Below, piece by piece: positions 53,420-62,640 of a stretch of DNA of 64,000 bases. Each line of letters begins with the position of its first letter. The first letter of the stretch is position 1. The DNA lies in contig AJWJ01000004.1 of assembly GCA_000277445.1 (NCBI GenBank), positions 1-64,000 of the forward strand. Reading direction: 5' to 3'. The notes beneath the pieces were generated by a model. It worked only from the letters and a program-made list of their open reading frames with translations, ran no database searches and was not told where the DNA came from. The position numbers and the translations under genes are program-made. This DNA comes from Polysphondylium violaceum. Taxonomy: Eukaryota > Evosea > Eumycetozoa > Dictyosteliales > Dictyosteliaceae.

Positions 53420-55030
53420 TTAATGAGTAAAAGCAAAAGATACATTTTTAACTGATGATGGAATAAATTGTTTGTTTACATTTATATTGTCTGTTATTAA
53501 TTCAATACATCCATTTGGAATTAGAGTTTGATTGATTAAAATTCCAATGGTTTTTAATTTAACCAATGACTGAGGTAAGAGTAATCCTTTGTAGTCTAGA
53601 TACTTGTCTCTGACATTAAGAGACAACTCTTTCATTGTATTGTTTTGTTGTAAATTTACATTATCCTGGATAGAATACACTGTTAGTGATAGCTTTTCTA
53701 TGTTGGATATCATTGTTTCTATAGATTGATTCAAATGGGAAATTGTCAGTGTTTCCAAACGATCCAATGGCCCAATCTGTTGAAATGATTTTTTGAATGA
53801 ATAAAAAATGATATTTGTCAAAGAGGGTGGCAAGGAATGGGGTTCTAGGGTAGAATTGAAATTTAACATATCTAGTCGAGTTAATGAATTTGGCAACACA
53901 TGGGATTTCAATGGATGATTATAATTACTCAGTACCAAATCTGTAAGAGAAAGAGGTAAAACTCCTGCCTCTAGTAGAAGATCATAACTTGTTAATTCTA
54001 ATTTACTTAGATTATTTGGTAGGACTCTTGGTTCAAGGGTGCCTGTGTATCCCATGATGGACAAGTAATCTAACGACGGTGGAATAGAGAATATTTCAAG
54101 ATTATTTGATATGTGTCTAATATACAAAATCTTTAGCTTTGGTGGTAGTGTATCCTTTACTAGAGGAATACAGCCATGACTGCTCAACCATTTTAATTCA
54201 AGAGGTAATGAACCCAGCTCTATTTCACAAATACAATTGATGGACAACTTTGTGATATTGGATGGCAACAATCCTCTATTGATCAAGGTAATATTTTGAA
54301 TCACAACATCAATAATCCAAGGATTTCTATGTAACCAATCAAAATCTTTTGGATTATTGGCCAAGAGTTTACAATCCTTGAATACTTTGTTTGGTACAAC
54401 CACAAATTTCTCTAAATTCTTTTGACTACTGTGATAATGAAAATTATCCAATGTATCTGGTAAAACAATCGATTGTGTAGATTGTATATTATAAAGTTTG
54501 GGTAGTTCCAATACTCTTAGCTTACTCGGTAGATTTATCAAGAGATCAGTTATTAATCTACTATCAAAGAAGGATGAATTGTGTCGATATTCAGATCTTA
54601 TCTCTAATATCTTCAATGTCGATGGTAACTCTATTCTATTACCATCACCAATGTCATCTCTATTTCTAGAATTTACACCAAACGTTAATCCCAATAGATT
54701 GCTATCCAACTCGCCCAGCTCTCTCCTAGTTATTGTTACATTATCGGCTAAATTGATATAGTTTACAATATATTTGTATTGGTTATCAATATATTGATTA
54801 AAATCTTTTCTACATGAAATATCCAACCTAATAAATATATTATTCTCTATCTTATCTGTACATGACAATATCTCTAGATACCGATGATTATCATTTAAAT
54901 ACTCTAGCCCACCTATATTGATCAATCTATTTTCAAATCTCTTTTTCCTAACCAAAGCTCGAAGAAATCCATTTCTATATATAGAGAAAAATGTATTTCT
55001 ATTTAGACTACTTGTAGTATTTGTTGACAT
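53420..55030 (-). CDS. FNIP-repeat protein E
   Basis: A single exon of 536 residues, starting MSTNTTSS like FNIP-F. The N-cap is NTFFSIYRNGFLRALVRKKR with NHRYLEILSCTDKIENNIFI. Repeats (about residues 300-420) are more diverged than in its neighbours: YTGTLEPRVLPNNLSKLEL, YDLLLEAGVLPLSLTDLVL, YNHPLKSHVLPNSLTRLDM and FNSTLEPHSLPPSLTNIIF. The C-cap has SFQQIGPLDRLETLTI and ends PSSVKNVSFAFTH. There is no signal peptide or membrane helix, so it is probably cytosolic or nuclear. The start agrees with an upstream T-rich leader and with no in-frame ATG further up. Confidence 0.9.
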   Translation of the reverse strand: MSTNTTSSLNRNTFFSIYRNGFLRALVRKKRFENRLINIGGLEYLNDNHRYLEILSCTDKIENNIFIRLDISCRKDFNQYIDNQYKYIVNYINLADNVTITRRELGELDSNLLGLTFGVNSRNRDDIGDGNRIELPSTLKILEIRSEYRHNSSFFDSRLITDLLINLPSKLRVLELPKLYNIQSTQSIVLPDTLDNFHYHSSQKNLEKFVVVPNKVFKDCKLLANNPKDFDWLHRNPWIIDVVIQNITLINRGLLPSNITKLSINCICEIELGSLPLELKWLSSHGCIPLVKDTLPPKLKILYIRHISNNLEIFSIPPSLDYLSIMGYTGTLEPRVLPNNLSKLELTSYDLLLEAGVLPLSLTDLVLSNYNHPLKSHVLPNSLTRLDMLNFNSTLEPHSLPPSLTNIIFYSFKKSFQQIGPLDRLETLTISHLNQSIETMISNIEKLSLTVYSIQDNVNLQQNNTMKELSLNVRDKYLDYKGLLLPQSLVKLKTIGILINQTLIPNGCIELITDNINVNKQFIPSSVKNVSFAFTH

Positions 55031-55118
55031 ATTTATTTACAAAGAAATTTTAAAAAAAAAAATAAGATTTTTTTTTTTGATATGATGATCAAGATATTTT
55101 TTTAGATTTATTTAGTTA

Positions 55119-56880
55119 CTAATTAATTTTCATTGGACATGCATGATTAGAGGCAACGTTGATGGTGTAAGAGCATGGGGAATTAGAATAAGTGGAATCA
55201 ATTCTGAAATGAGTATTTGGGTCACATTTTAGATTGATTGTGTTACTTCTTGTACAGCCAGAGTAATAGATTGTAGAGGTGTAGGTTAGACTAATACCGT
55301 TGGCATCCATGGAACTTGATGTTAAAGAGGGTACACCAGTTTGGTAGGCATATTTACCGGCATAGACTTGACATGATTGATAAGCTGTTGCATTACCAGT
55401 CATTTGCACAAGTTCTTTGCAAATGTTGATTGAATTATTTGGGCAGACTGAAAAGAAAACACTGAATCTGTCTTCATAGTATGGTGAGCTCACATCAAAA
55501 GATGCATTATAGTAACTGCCAATAGGTAGTTGTAATGATGATAAATCAACACTATAGCCTGTTCCTTTAAATAAACAAGTGTTATTATTTGGCGATGGAG
55601 AAGGTGAGGGAGAAGGTGATGGGGAAGGGGAAGGGGATGGTGATGGCGATGGCGATGGAGAAGGTGATGGGGAAGGCACATGTGGACAAGCAAATTTTGA
55701 TGATATATGAATTGAATAAACACATGATGAGGGTGTACTGTGAGAGGTAACTTGGTATGTTACATATGGATCACAAGTAAACACCAATTGATTTCTTCTT
55801 TTACAGCCAGAGTAAAATATATTTGATTCATATTCAACTACCAAGCCTTGATTATTCCATAGAGGATTGGAGGACACCATTGTTGGTATACCAGTTTGAT
55901 AGGCATATTTATCGGCATAGACTTGACATGATTGATAAGCTGTTGCATTACCAGTCATTTGTACCAACTCTTTACAAATGTTTGCCTCTCCACAAATAGA
56001 GTAATAAATACTACCAGTTCCATTTCCAAACACTTCACTGTAATAGCTATTGTTCATTGGAATAAGAGGTGATAAATCAAAAAATGTGTTATTCTTTCCT
56101 GCAAAAGTACAGTTATATCTAATAGGACTATCTGATGATGATGATGAAGATGATGCACTATTACTGCTACTATTACCACTACTATTGCTACTATCACTAC
56201 TACTATTATTATTGGATGAAGAAGATGAAGTACTATTTGTAGTTGGACAAGCATATCTTGATTTGATGTGGACAGTATATGTACAAGGTTCCCAATCAAA
56301 ATTTGTAATTTCAAAATGTCTAGAAGGATCACAAGTAAACTTTAAGGTATTCTTTCTTTGACAAACAAAATCATAACCTTTATAAGATAAAGATATACCA
56401 TTGAAAGACTCTTTGGATTCTTGTCTATGAATATTTCCACTTTGTAACTTTAGTGGAAAAGTTGTACACGATTGTGATTGATCCTTTGTAAATAGCCCAC
56501 TATTACATTTTTTTGTTATATTACAAATATTGAATAAAAACTAATACAAATGATATAAAAGATTAGGAATAAATACATGTATATTAATCTATCTTTTTTT
56601 TCAAAAACATACATTTAATTTTAATGGAGTATAATGGTATTTATATGATTCATTTTCATCTCTATGTAGTGTGTTTATTATTTATCTAGAATTAAAAATC
56701 AGTGTATTTATTATTATAATTCTTAAAAAAAGTAAATATTTACAAAGATAAAGGGGATAGATCATACACTCTATCACCAAAGGTGAATGTGCAATCTGAT
56801 GCAAAACTTGTACTACTTAAGCAAAATAGTAAAATTGCAATCACAAGTGATATATATAATTTGTTGTTGTTGTTTGTCAT
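55119..56880 (-). CDS. Secreted protein with three MRH domains
   Basis: Rebuilt from three minus-strand exons: 56880-56744, 56661-56613 and 56540-55119, giving 535 residues in phase. A signal peptide (KLYISLVIAILLFCLSSTSF) leads into three mannose-6-phosphate-receptor-homology domains, at about residues 30-180, 210-330 and 360-535. Each shows the Cys pattern C..F....YDLSPL, ICxxxxxCK, GC.R..t..l.CD and C.Y...i.s..aCP. Linkers are Ser/Asn-rich and a (Ser-Pro)n run. MRH domains bind mannose-containing N-glycans in receptor, OS-9 and glucosidase-II proteins. Only domain 1 keeps the Glu...Cys-X-Tyr ligand pattern (DWEPCTY); domains 2 and 3 lack the Glu. No transmembrane segment is seen, so it is lumenal or secreted. 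Exon 2 is only 49 bases, so RNA evidence would help. Confidence 0.75.
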
Positions 56881-57294
56881 TGTTTCTTGCTGTTTGAATG
56901 AATGAACAACAACAATCATTTATTAACTCCATTGTTACTACGTGGTCAAGAGAACGAGCAAACCCACCCCACAAATACATCTAACCCCTTAAATCATCAA
57001 ACAAGATTTGAATTTCCCCCCATCTTCGATCAAAAAGTAAAAATTTCTTTCTAAAAGGGGGGAAAACTTTTCTCGAAAACCAAAGATAGGCATAAAAGTT
57101 TTTTTCTCTTCTTTATCAATTAAAAGATGTTTTCTTTTATTTATATGAGAGAATGAGGAACCACAATAAACTTAATGTAGTGGAACCTTATTAACTCATC
57201 ACTCCGCCTATGTTCACCAGGAGATCAAAAAAACGAAAAAAAAATTTAGAATTGGATGGAGTCTTTTTTGTCAAAAAGCCTCAAAAACGTCATA
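56881..57294. promoter_or_regulatory. Upstream region of the MRH gene
   Basis: About 410 bases. C-rich islands CCCACCCCACAAATAC (about 56965) and TTTCCCCCCATC (about 57013), with their complement-like GGGGGGAAAA at 57056, stand out in AT-rich DNA and could be promoter elements. No ORF is supported. Confidence 0.4.
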
Positions 57295-58854
57295 TCAGGG
57301 AGTGAATCTAGTATTAGTTTTTTTTATTTGTTTATGATAAACCTTTGTAGATTTTGGTAAAAAAACAGGATTTACATGATCGGTATCATTGATTGTTGTC
57401 AAGAGTAAACAACTATTTGGTATTACATCAAGAGAGTTTATATAGAAATTGTTGATTTCAAGTTTGACAAGAGAATGAGGGAGGAATGACATTGGAATAG
57501 GGGTACGATCTAATTTGATACTGATACGTAGAGTTTCAATCGGTGTGTTGAGTAAACTAGGTGATGTACTCCAATCGATGTATTCTGTTGACAGGTGTAT
57601 TTGTTTTGTGTGTGCAAGTAGTATTGATATCGATGCGTTGAATGACTCGACATGCAGTTGTGTGAGATTACACAATGGACCCACAGATTTGAATGATCGG
57701 GTGAATCTGTCAAGTCTGAGAGATGTTAGTGAGGCAGGAAGCGAGTCTGGTTCGAGAGTTTTGTTAAACTGTGGAATGTGCAGTTCTTTGAGTCTGTTTG
57801 GCATGACATGTGAGCAGAGAGGTAGGTTGTAGTCGTTGAGTGTGAGTTTCGTCAGGGACAACGGGAGGGTGCCTGCTTGGAGTGGAAAAGTGTATGTCAA
57901 TGTCATCTCTGTTATGCTATTGGGGAAAACACCTACTTGGATCGGTCGGAAACTAGAAATCAACAAACTAGTGAGAGAGTCCGGCAAAAGGCCTTTGACC
58001 AGATCTCCACAGAAATTAGGGTCTGAAAAAGACTTAAGCCCTCTCGGAAGCACACCAGGGTTCCAGAGGTTGAGACATTCTAAATCCTGTTTTGATCCAT
58101 ACAAAGAGTTCTTGACATTGATCGATTCTATATGCTCTGGAATTTGGTTGGGCTCAAGAGGTAGTAATGAAGGAGACACCCGTATTTGTGTGACCCATTT
58201 ATACCTATGAATCAATGGAAATGAATCTCTTGAGCGGACGAGTAGCTTTGCACCACCCAATTCTCTATTTCTGTTTGGAGATACCACAATGTTATCCAAT
58301 GTCTCTTTGTCAACAGGAAATGTATAATCTAATCGCGTGAGTGTATCAGGCATCACGCATCTCCTCTGCACTCTATACACCGAAGGAATGGAGAGAAGGG
58401 TCAAATGTGGCGGTAGATTCCATAAAAAGTGATTAGCATTATGCCACTGACCAAGATGCAACTCTGTGATGGTGTCAGGCAGATCACCAATGAACCGAAT
58501 GCCCTCGGACATTGGAAAATACAATACTCTGACACCTCTATGTATAAAACCGGAGTCTAATAACATGTTATGTGCAAGCATATCAATATCTAATGTATCG
58601 ATCAGACACCGATGCGGATGGTCATAATAACCATTTAACTCGTCCTCATCTAGAATGCACAGTTCTATAAATATATTATTATCTATTTTATCTTTCTCTG
58701 ACAACAATGACAGATATCCATGATTGTCGTCTAAATACTTTAGATCAACCTTTATTTTTAAATCTCTGCATATTTTCGATCTAATAATCTTCCTAATAAA
58801 GCAATTTCTATAAAGAGTATAAAATAAATTATTTAAATTTGTGTTTGTGGACAT
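57295..58854 (-). CDS. FNIP-repeat protein F
   Basis: A single exon of 519 residues. I chose the ATG at 58854 (MSTNTN, as in FNIP-E); an in-frame ATG at 58893 would add 13 residues that no relative has. The N-cap is NLFYTLYRNCFIRKIIRSKI with NHGYLSLLSEKDKIDNNIFI. The repeats (about residues 300-400) are partly degenerate: FRPIQVGVFPNSITEMTL, YTFPLQAGTLPLSLTKLTL, YNLPLCSHVMPNRLKELHI and FNKTLEPDSLPASLTSLRL. The C-cap has SFKSVGPLCNLTQLHVE and an Ile-Pro-Asn-Ser-Cys segment. Codon use is somewhat richer in G/C than in FNIP-A or FNIP-E. The stop codon of FNIP-G lies 47 bases upstream of this start, so the pair is tandem. Confidence 0.9.
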   Translation of the reverse strand: MSTNTNLNNLFYTLYRNCFIRKIIRSKICRDLKIKVDLKYLDDNHGYLSLLSEKDKIDNNIFIELCILDEDELNGYYDHPHRCLIDTLDIDMLAHNMLLDSGFIHRGVRVLYFPMSEGIRFIGDLPDTITELHLGQWHNANHFLWNLPPHLTLLSIPSVYRVQRRCVMPDTLTRLDYTFPVDKETLDNIVVSPNRNRELGGAKLLVRSRDSFPLIHRYKWVTQIRVSPSLLPLEPNQIPEHIESINVKNSLYGSKQDLECLNLWNPGVLPRGLKSFSDPNFCGDLVKGLLPDSLTSLLISSFRPIQVGVFPNSITEMTLTYTFPLQAGTLPLSLTKLTLNDYNLPLCSHVMPNRLKELHIPQFNKTLEPDSLPASLTSLRLDRFTRSFKSVGPLCNLTQLHVESFNASISILLAHTKQIHLSTEYIDWSTSPSLLNTPIETLRISIKLDRTPIPMSFLPHSLVKLEINNFYINSLDVIPNSCLLLTTINDTDHVNPVFLPKSTKVYHKQIKKTNTRFTP

Positions 58855-58901
58855 TTTATCATTTAAATAGACAAATTTTATCATTTTTTTCAAATTTTTT
58901 T

Positions 58902-60479
58902 TTATTTATTTTTGTATATGTACTTGACGGATGAGGGAATAAAACTAGGTTCCAAGAATAAATCATGTTTTAAAAACACACAGCCATTTGGAATGACATT
59001 GGGGGATTTGATGTCTGCATTGCTCATTACCAATTTAACCAGATCAGATGGGAGGAAATCGGTAGAGAGTGTGTGTGGGTTTCCAATTTTAAAGAGATAA
59101 AGATTTTTGATGGCTGTGTGTTTTAAACTGCAATCAGGTGTGATTTTTTTACAATAGATTTCAATTCTCTTTACATTTGCAAGCAAAATTGATACAGATG
59201 CATCCATGGTATCAATAAAGAGTTTGCTTAAATGATTCAATGGACCAACCAATTCAAACGATCCTTTAAATTCCCTCAATTCCAAATAGGAAATTGTGGT
59301 TGGCAACGAGTTGGATCCAAGTACATTGTCAAAAGTGTTGCATGTTAATGATTTTAATCCAACAGGCAAGACATTTGATTTCAATGCATGATTGTAGTTG
59401 TAGAGAAAGAGAGTTTTTAATTTACAGGGAACTGAACCTTGTTCAAGTGGAGATTTACATTGAATGTATAAAGATTCCAAACCATTGGGCAAGACAGCAG
59501 GTTCAATTGGATGGTCATATAAATTGATATTCAAACTCTTTAAACAATCTGGAAACAAACCTTTTTCTATTACCATGTCTACCTTGGGCCAGTGCAATGA
59601 CTTGAGATTGGGAGGGAATGTAATAGATTTAAATGGTTGCGAGGAATAGGGATTGGTTATGTGTTGTACATGATGAGGTACCACTACTTTTTTGCCCCCG
59701 AGACGTGAACCTAATATAATCTTGTTTATCCATCCAAGATTCTCTAGTATTTCCAAATCCTCAGCCGAATCAATTTTCATGATAGTACTCTTAAATTGTC
59801 TATCTAGTCCTTGTACGACAAAGTTGTTTAATATCTCTGATCCAGCTTTGATATCCAAATCTATGAGGGATGGTGGCAATACTACTTTTCTTTGGATTAG
59901 TTTTAATTCGTAAGGTAAAGCTAATTTAGCCAGGTTGGGAGGAAGATTGGCAAAGAGGTGATCAAAGAAATTTACTTCATTTTGCCTGTAAGTGATTGAT
60001 TGATTCACTTTTAATTCAGTAATAGAGTCGGGTAATTGACCAGTACCACGAACGCTTTCATCAACAGTGATATCTAATCGTTGTATCCCCTGTGGTATCA
60101 TACCCAAGTCAAATTCAATTGCTTCTTCCCACGATAATTCACGATCTACACCAAACGCTGACAATTTCTCATTGATTCTTATCGAATTTATTAAATGTCT
60201 ATGAGGACCATTTATAAATCTATCGAATTGATGGTAATTGAAAATAATTAATTTGAATATAATATTATTATTTCTAGTATTGTTATCATTAAATTTGTTG
60301 TCTGTGTTGTAGGAGTCTACTAAAGATGCTATGAATTGATGGTCATTTTCTAATTGATCTAAAGTAATTTCTTTAACTAATCCTCTATATTTATTATCTC
60401 TAATCAAATTTCTCAAGTATTTATTTCTATAGACTGTATAAAATAAATCAAGGCTTGCTATTGTATTTGTTGTTGTCAT
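58902..60479 (-). CDS. FNIP-repeat protein G
   Basis: A single exon of 525 residues. The N-cap DLFYTVYRNKYLRNLIRDNK is followed by a widened Asn/Asp-rich loop before NNIIFKLIIF. Shared segments with FNIP-H (GQLPDSITELKVNQ; LPPNLAKLALP; TMDASVSILLANVKRIEI) make these two adjacent genes a close pair. FNIP units (about residues 315-405) include YDHPIEPAVLPNGLESLYI, CKSPLEQGSVPCKLKTLFL and YNHALKSNVLPVGLKSLTC. The C-cap is GSFELVGPLNHLSKLFI and ends PSSVKYIYKNK. No other domain was identified. Confidence 0.9.
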   Translation of the reverse strand: MTTTNTIASLDLFYTVYRNKYLRNLIRDNKYRGLVKEITLDQLENDHQFIASLVDSYNTDNKFNDNNTRNNNIIFKLIIFNYHQFDRFINGPHRHLINSIRINEKLSAFGVDRELSWEEAIEFDLGMIPQGIQRLDITVDESVRGTGQLPDSITELKVNQSITYRQNEVNFFDHLFANLPPNLAKLALPYELKLIQRKVVLPPSLIDLDIKAGSEILNNFVVQGLDRQFKSTIMKIDSAEDLEILENLGWINKIILGSRLGGKKVVVPHHVQHITNPYSSQPFKSITFPPNLKSLHWPKVDMVIEKGLFPDCLKSLNINLYDHPIEPAVLPNGLESLYIQCKSPLEQGSVPCKLKTLFLYNYNHALKSNVLPVGLKSLTCNTFDNVLGSNSLPTTISYLELREFKGSFELVGPLNHLSKLFIDTMDASVSILLANVKRIEIYCKKITPDCSLKHTAIKNLYLFKIGNPHTLSTDFLPSDLVKLVMSNADIKSPNVIPNGCVFLKHDLFLEPSFIPSSVKYIYKNK

Positions 60480-60799
60480 CTATGAAATTAAAATAAAATG
60501 AAAAAAAAAAAACTTTTTAATAGACCACCAAATTACAAGAATTCTAAATTCTTGTAGTAAACTCACAAGTTTGTTTATAGCTCTTACAGATGAGGTAAAA
60601 TCATTCATTGCCCTCAATTCCTGCAAGAGGATATAATACACTGTGTTTAAGGCGAGGGATCTCTCTCTTAGCCAGATATATCAATTCTCTGAATTTTATA
60701 GTTTCTCTCCAATTAAACCCTCAATCACGGTGATGGTTTGGTAAAAAATGTGCCATCCCATTTCATTAAAAATAAAGATCTCCTGTCAAAGATTTATAA
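60480..60799. promoter_or_regulatory. Spacer between FNIP-H and FNIP-G
   Basis: 320 bases with an A-rich stretch at 60501-60512 and a small hairpin at 60534-60556 (TACAAGAATT, 3-base loop, AATTCTTGTA). No ORF is supported. Confidence 0.4.
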
Positions 60800-62371
60800 T
60801 TATTTTATTTTATATTCTTCCTTTTTATTGTATTTTACAGAGGGAGGTAATAGATTTGTATCCAAATCTTGAATATTATGTCTGAAAAAAATACAATCAC
60901 GGGGTAGGATGTTGGGTGATTTGATTTCAAATCCAAATAAAGCAAGATGGATGAGTGTGGGTGGAAAGAAATCAGGTGGCAGAGATATTCTATCTAGTTT
61001 GCGAGAGTGGTTGTATAGGGCGAGCTTCTCAATGGATGTGCTGTGTAGGAGAATAGAGGGATGTATGATTGTTGGACCCTTGATTAGCAGTTCTAGGTTC
61101 TTTACGTTGGCAATTACTGTTGATATCGATGCATCCATAGTATGAATATGAAGTTTGACTAATTGGTTCAATGGACCCACAGACTCAAACGAGCCTTTGA
61201 ATTTATTGAGTTGGAGAAAAGTCAGTGAACGAGGCAATGATTTGGGCTCGAGTATATTTTTGAATGCCGACAAAGTCAACTCTTGTAATCCCTCGGGCAA
61301 GACATTGGCCCGAAGCGGATGATTAAAGCCATAGAGATTCACGTGGGTCAAAGACAGAGGCAGCGTGCCTGGTTCAAGTGGATGTTGACAACTGATGTAG
61401 AGAATTGTTAGACCGACAGGCATCACTCCTATTCTGATTGGGTGTTTGTAAACATCAATTGTTAGTGAAATTAGAGATTCAGGAAGGGTATCTCGAGCGA
61501 TTGGATGGTCAATTTGATGTACGGCTAGACTTGTGAGACATGGCGGAAGCATGTGTTTGTCCAAGTACACAGGATGAAGATCATGGTGATCATAAACTAC
61601 AATCTCTTCAATGTGCGGCGGAAAAAGATGGGGTTGCTCGGGATAATGAATAGCACCAATGGATATGGACCTCATCCATTTGGAACTCTGCAATAGTTCC
61701 AACTCTACAATTGAATTGATCATTACATAGGAGCTCTTAAAGACTCTGGTTGGGGCCACCACAATATTACTACACAAACTAGCCTCAAACATGCAAACCA
61801 AATCAACAAGTGACTCTGGCACCACCCACTCCTCTCTGATCTGTACATTTGAGGGAAGTTTGAGTCTGGCCAATCTCGGCGGTAAATGATGGATCAAGTA
61901 ATCTAGTAAATTACCTTCATATTCAAAAAACATATTAGTATTGACTTTTAACTCTGTTATAGATTGCGGGAATCTCCCATAACCCTGTATATCATCATTG
62001 CTGATATGGAATTCTAGACTTGTGACGCTCTCGGGTATACAACCAAAATCAAATTTATTTCCACCATTTACAAATGATGATACATTTTTTAACTGACCAA
62101 GATGTAGAGTGTTGACAATGTATCTATAAGGATGATTGATATATTCTTTAAACTCTTGGTGGTTTTTAATTATCAATCGAATCGATATATTATTATTATT
62201 ATTATATGTAGTACTATTGTTGTTGTCTGTGTTGTTAGTTATCAAAGATAGGAATTCATGATACTCATTGAGTCGACTTAAACAAACGTTTAAAAGCGAT
62301 CCCTCGAATATATATTTTATAATATTTCTTTTTAAATATTGGTTTCTATAAATGATATAAAAGGAATTCAT
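60800..62371 (-). CDS. FNIP-repeat protein H
   Basis: A single exon of 523 residues from the ATG at 62371 (MNSFYIIYRNQYLKRNIIKY); an upstream in-frame ATG at 62410 would add 13 atypical residues. The N-cap is interrupted by an Asn/Thr insert before NISIRLIIKN. FNIP units (about residues 320-420) include YKHPIRIGVMPVGLTILYI, CQHPLEPGTLPLSLTHVNL and FNHPLRANVLPEGLQELTL. The C-cap is GSFESVGPLNQLVKLHI then TMDASISTVIANVKNLEL, ending PPSVKYNKKEEYKIK. The closest relative in the window is FNIP-G, its tandem neighbour. Confidence 0.9.
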   Translation of the reverse strand: MNSFYIIYRNQYLKRNIIKYIFEGSLLNVCLSRLNEYHEFLSLITNNTDNNNSTTYNNNNNISIRLIIKNHQEFKEYINHPYRYIVNTLHLGQLKNVSSFVNGGNKFDFGCIPESVTSLEFHISNDDIQGYGRFPQSITELKVNTNMFFEYEGNLLDYLIHHLPPRLARLKLPSNVQIREEWVVPESLVDLVCMFEASLCSNIVVAPTRVFKSSYVMINSIVELELLQSSKWMRSISIGAIHYPEQPHLFPPHIEEIVVYDHHDLHPVYLDKHMLPPCLTSLAVHQIDHPIARDTLPESLISLTIDVYKHPIRIGVMPVGLTILYISCQHPLEPGTLPLSLTHVNLYGFNHPLRANVLPEGLQELTLSAFKNILEPKSLPRSLTFLQLNKFKGSFESVGPLNQLVKLHIHTMDASISTVIANVKNLELLIKGPTIIHPSILLHSTSIEKLALYNHSRKLDRISLPPDFFPPTLIHLALFGFEIKSPNILPRDCIFFRHNIQDLDTNLLPPSVKYNKKEEYKIK

Positions 62372-62640
62372 GTAATTTATTGGCCTTCTCTTAATGTAAA
62401 GGGTGCACAAATTAATTTTTTAGAAAAAAAAAAATACAAAAAAAAATAGTGGTCTTTCTTTCTTTTTCATTTAAATTCTTTATTTTCTTTGATTGTGGAA
62501 ATAAATGAGATAGGATTTTATATATTATTTTGTCCTTTGATTTTTTACCTTACACCAAAAAAATATTTTTATTTTTATGAAAACTTTATACACAGAGATA
62601 TACATCGCGAAATGATTAACACACAAATAATAATAGGAGA

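Noticed and set aside
57515-58210. Plus-strand ORFs opposite FNIP-F (105 and 124 codons)
   Set aside because: Antisense shadows of a well-supported family gene; they persist because FNIP-F is less AT-rich.
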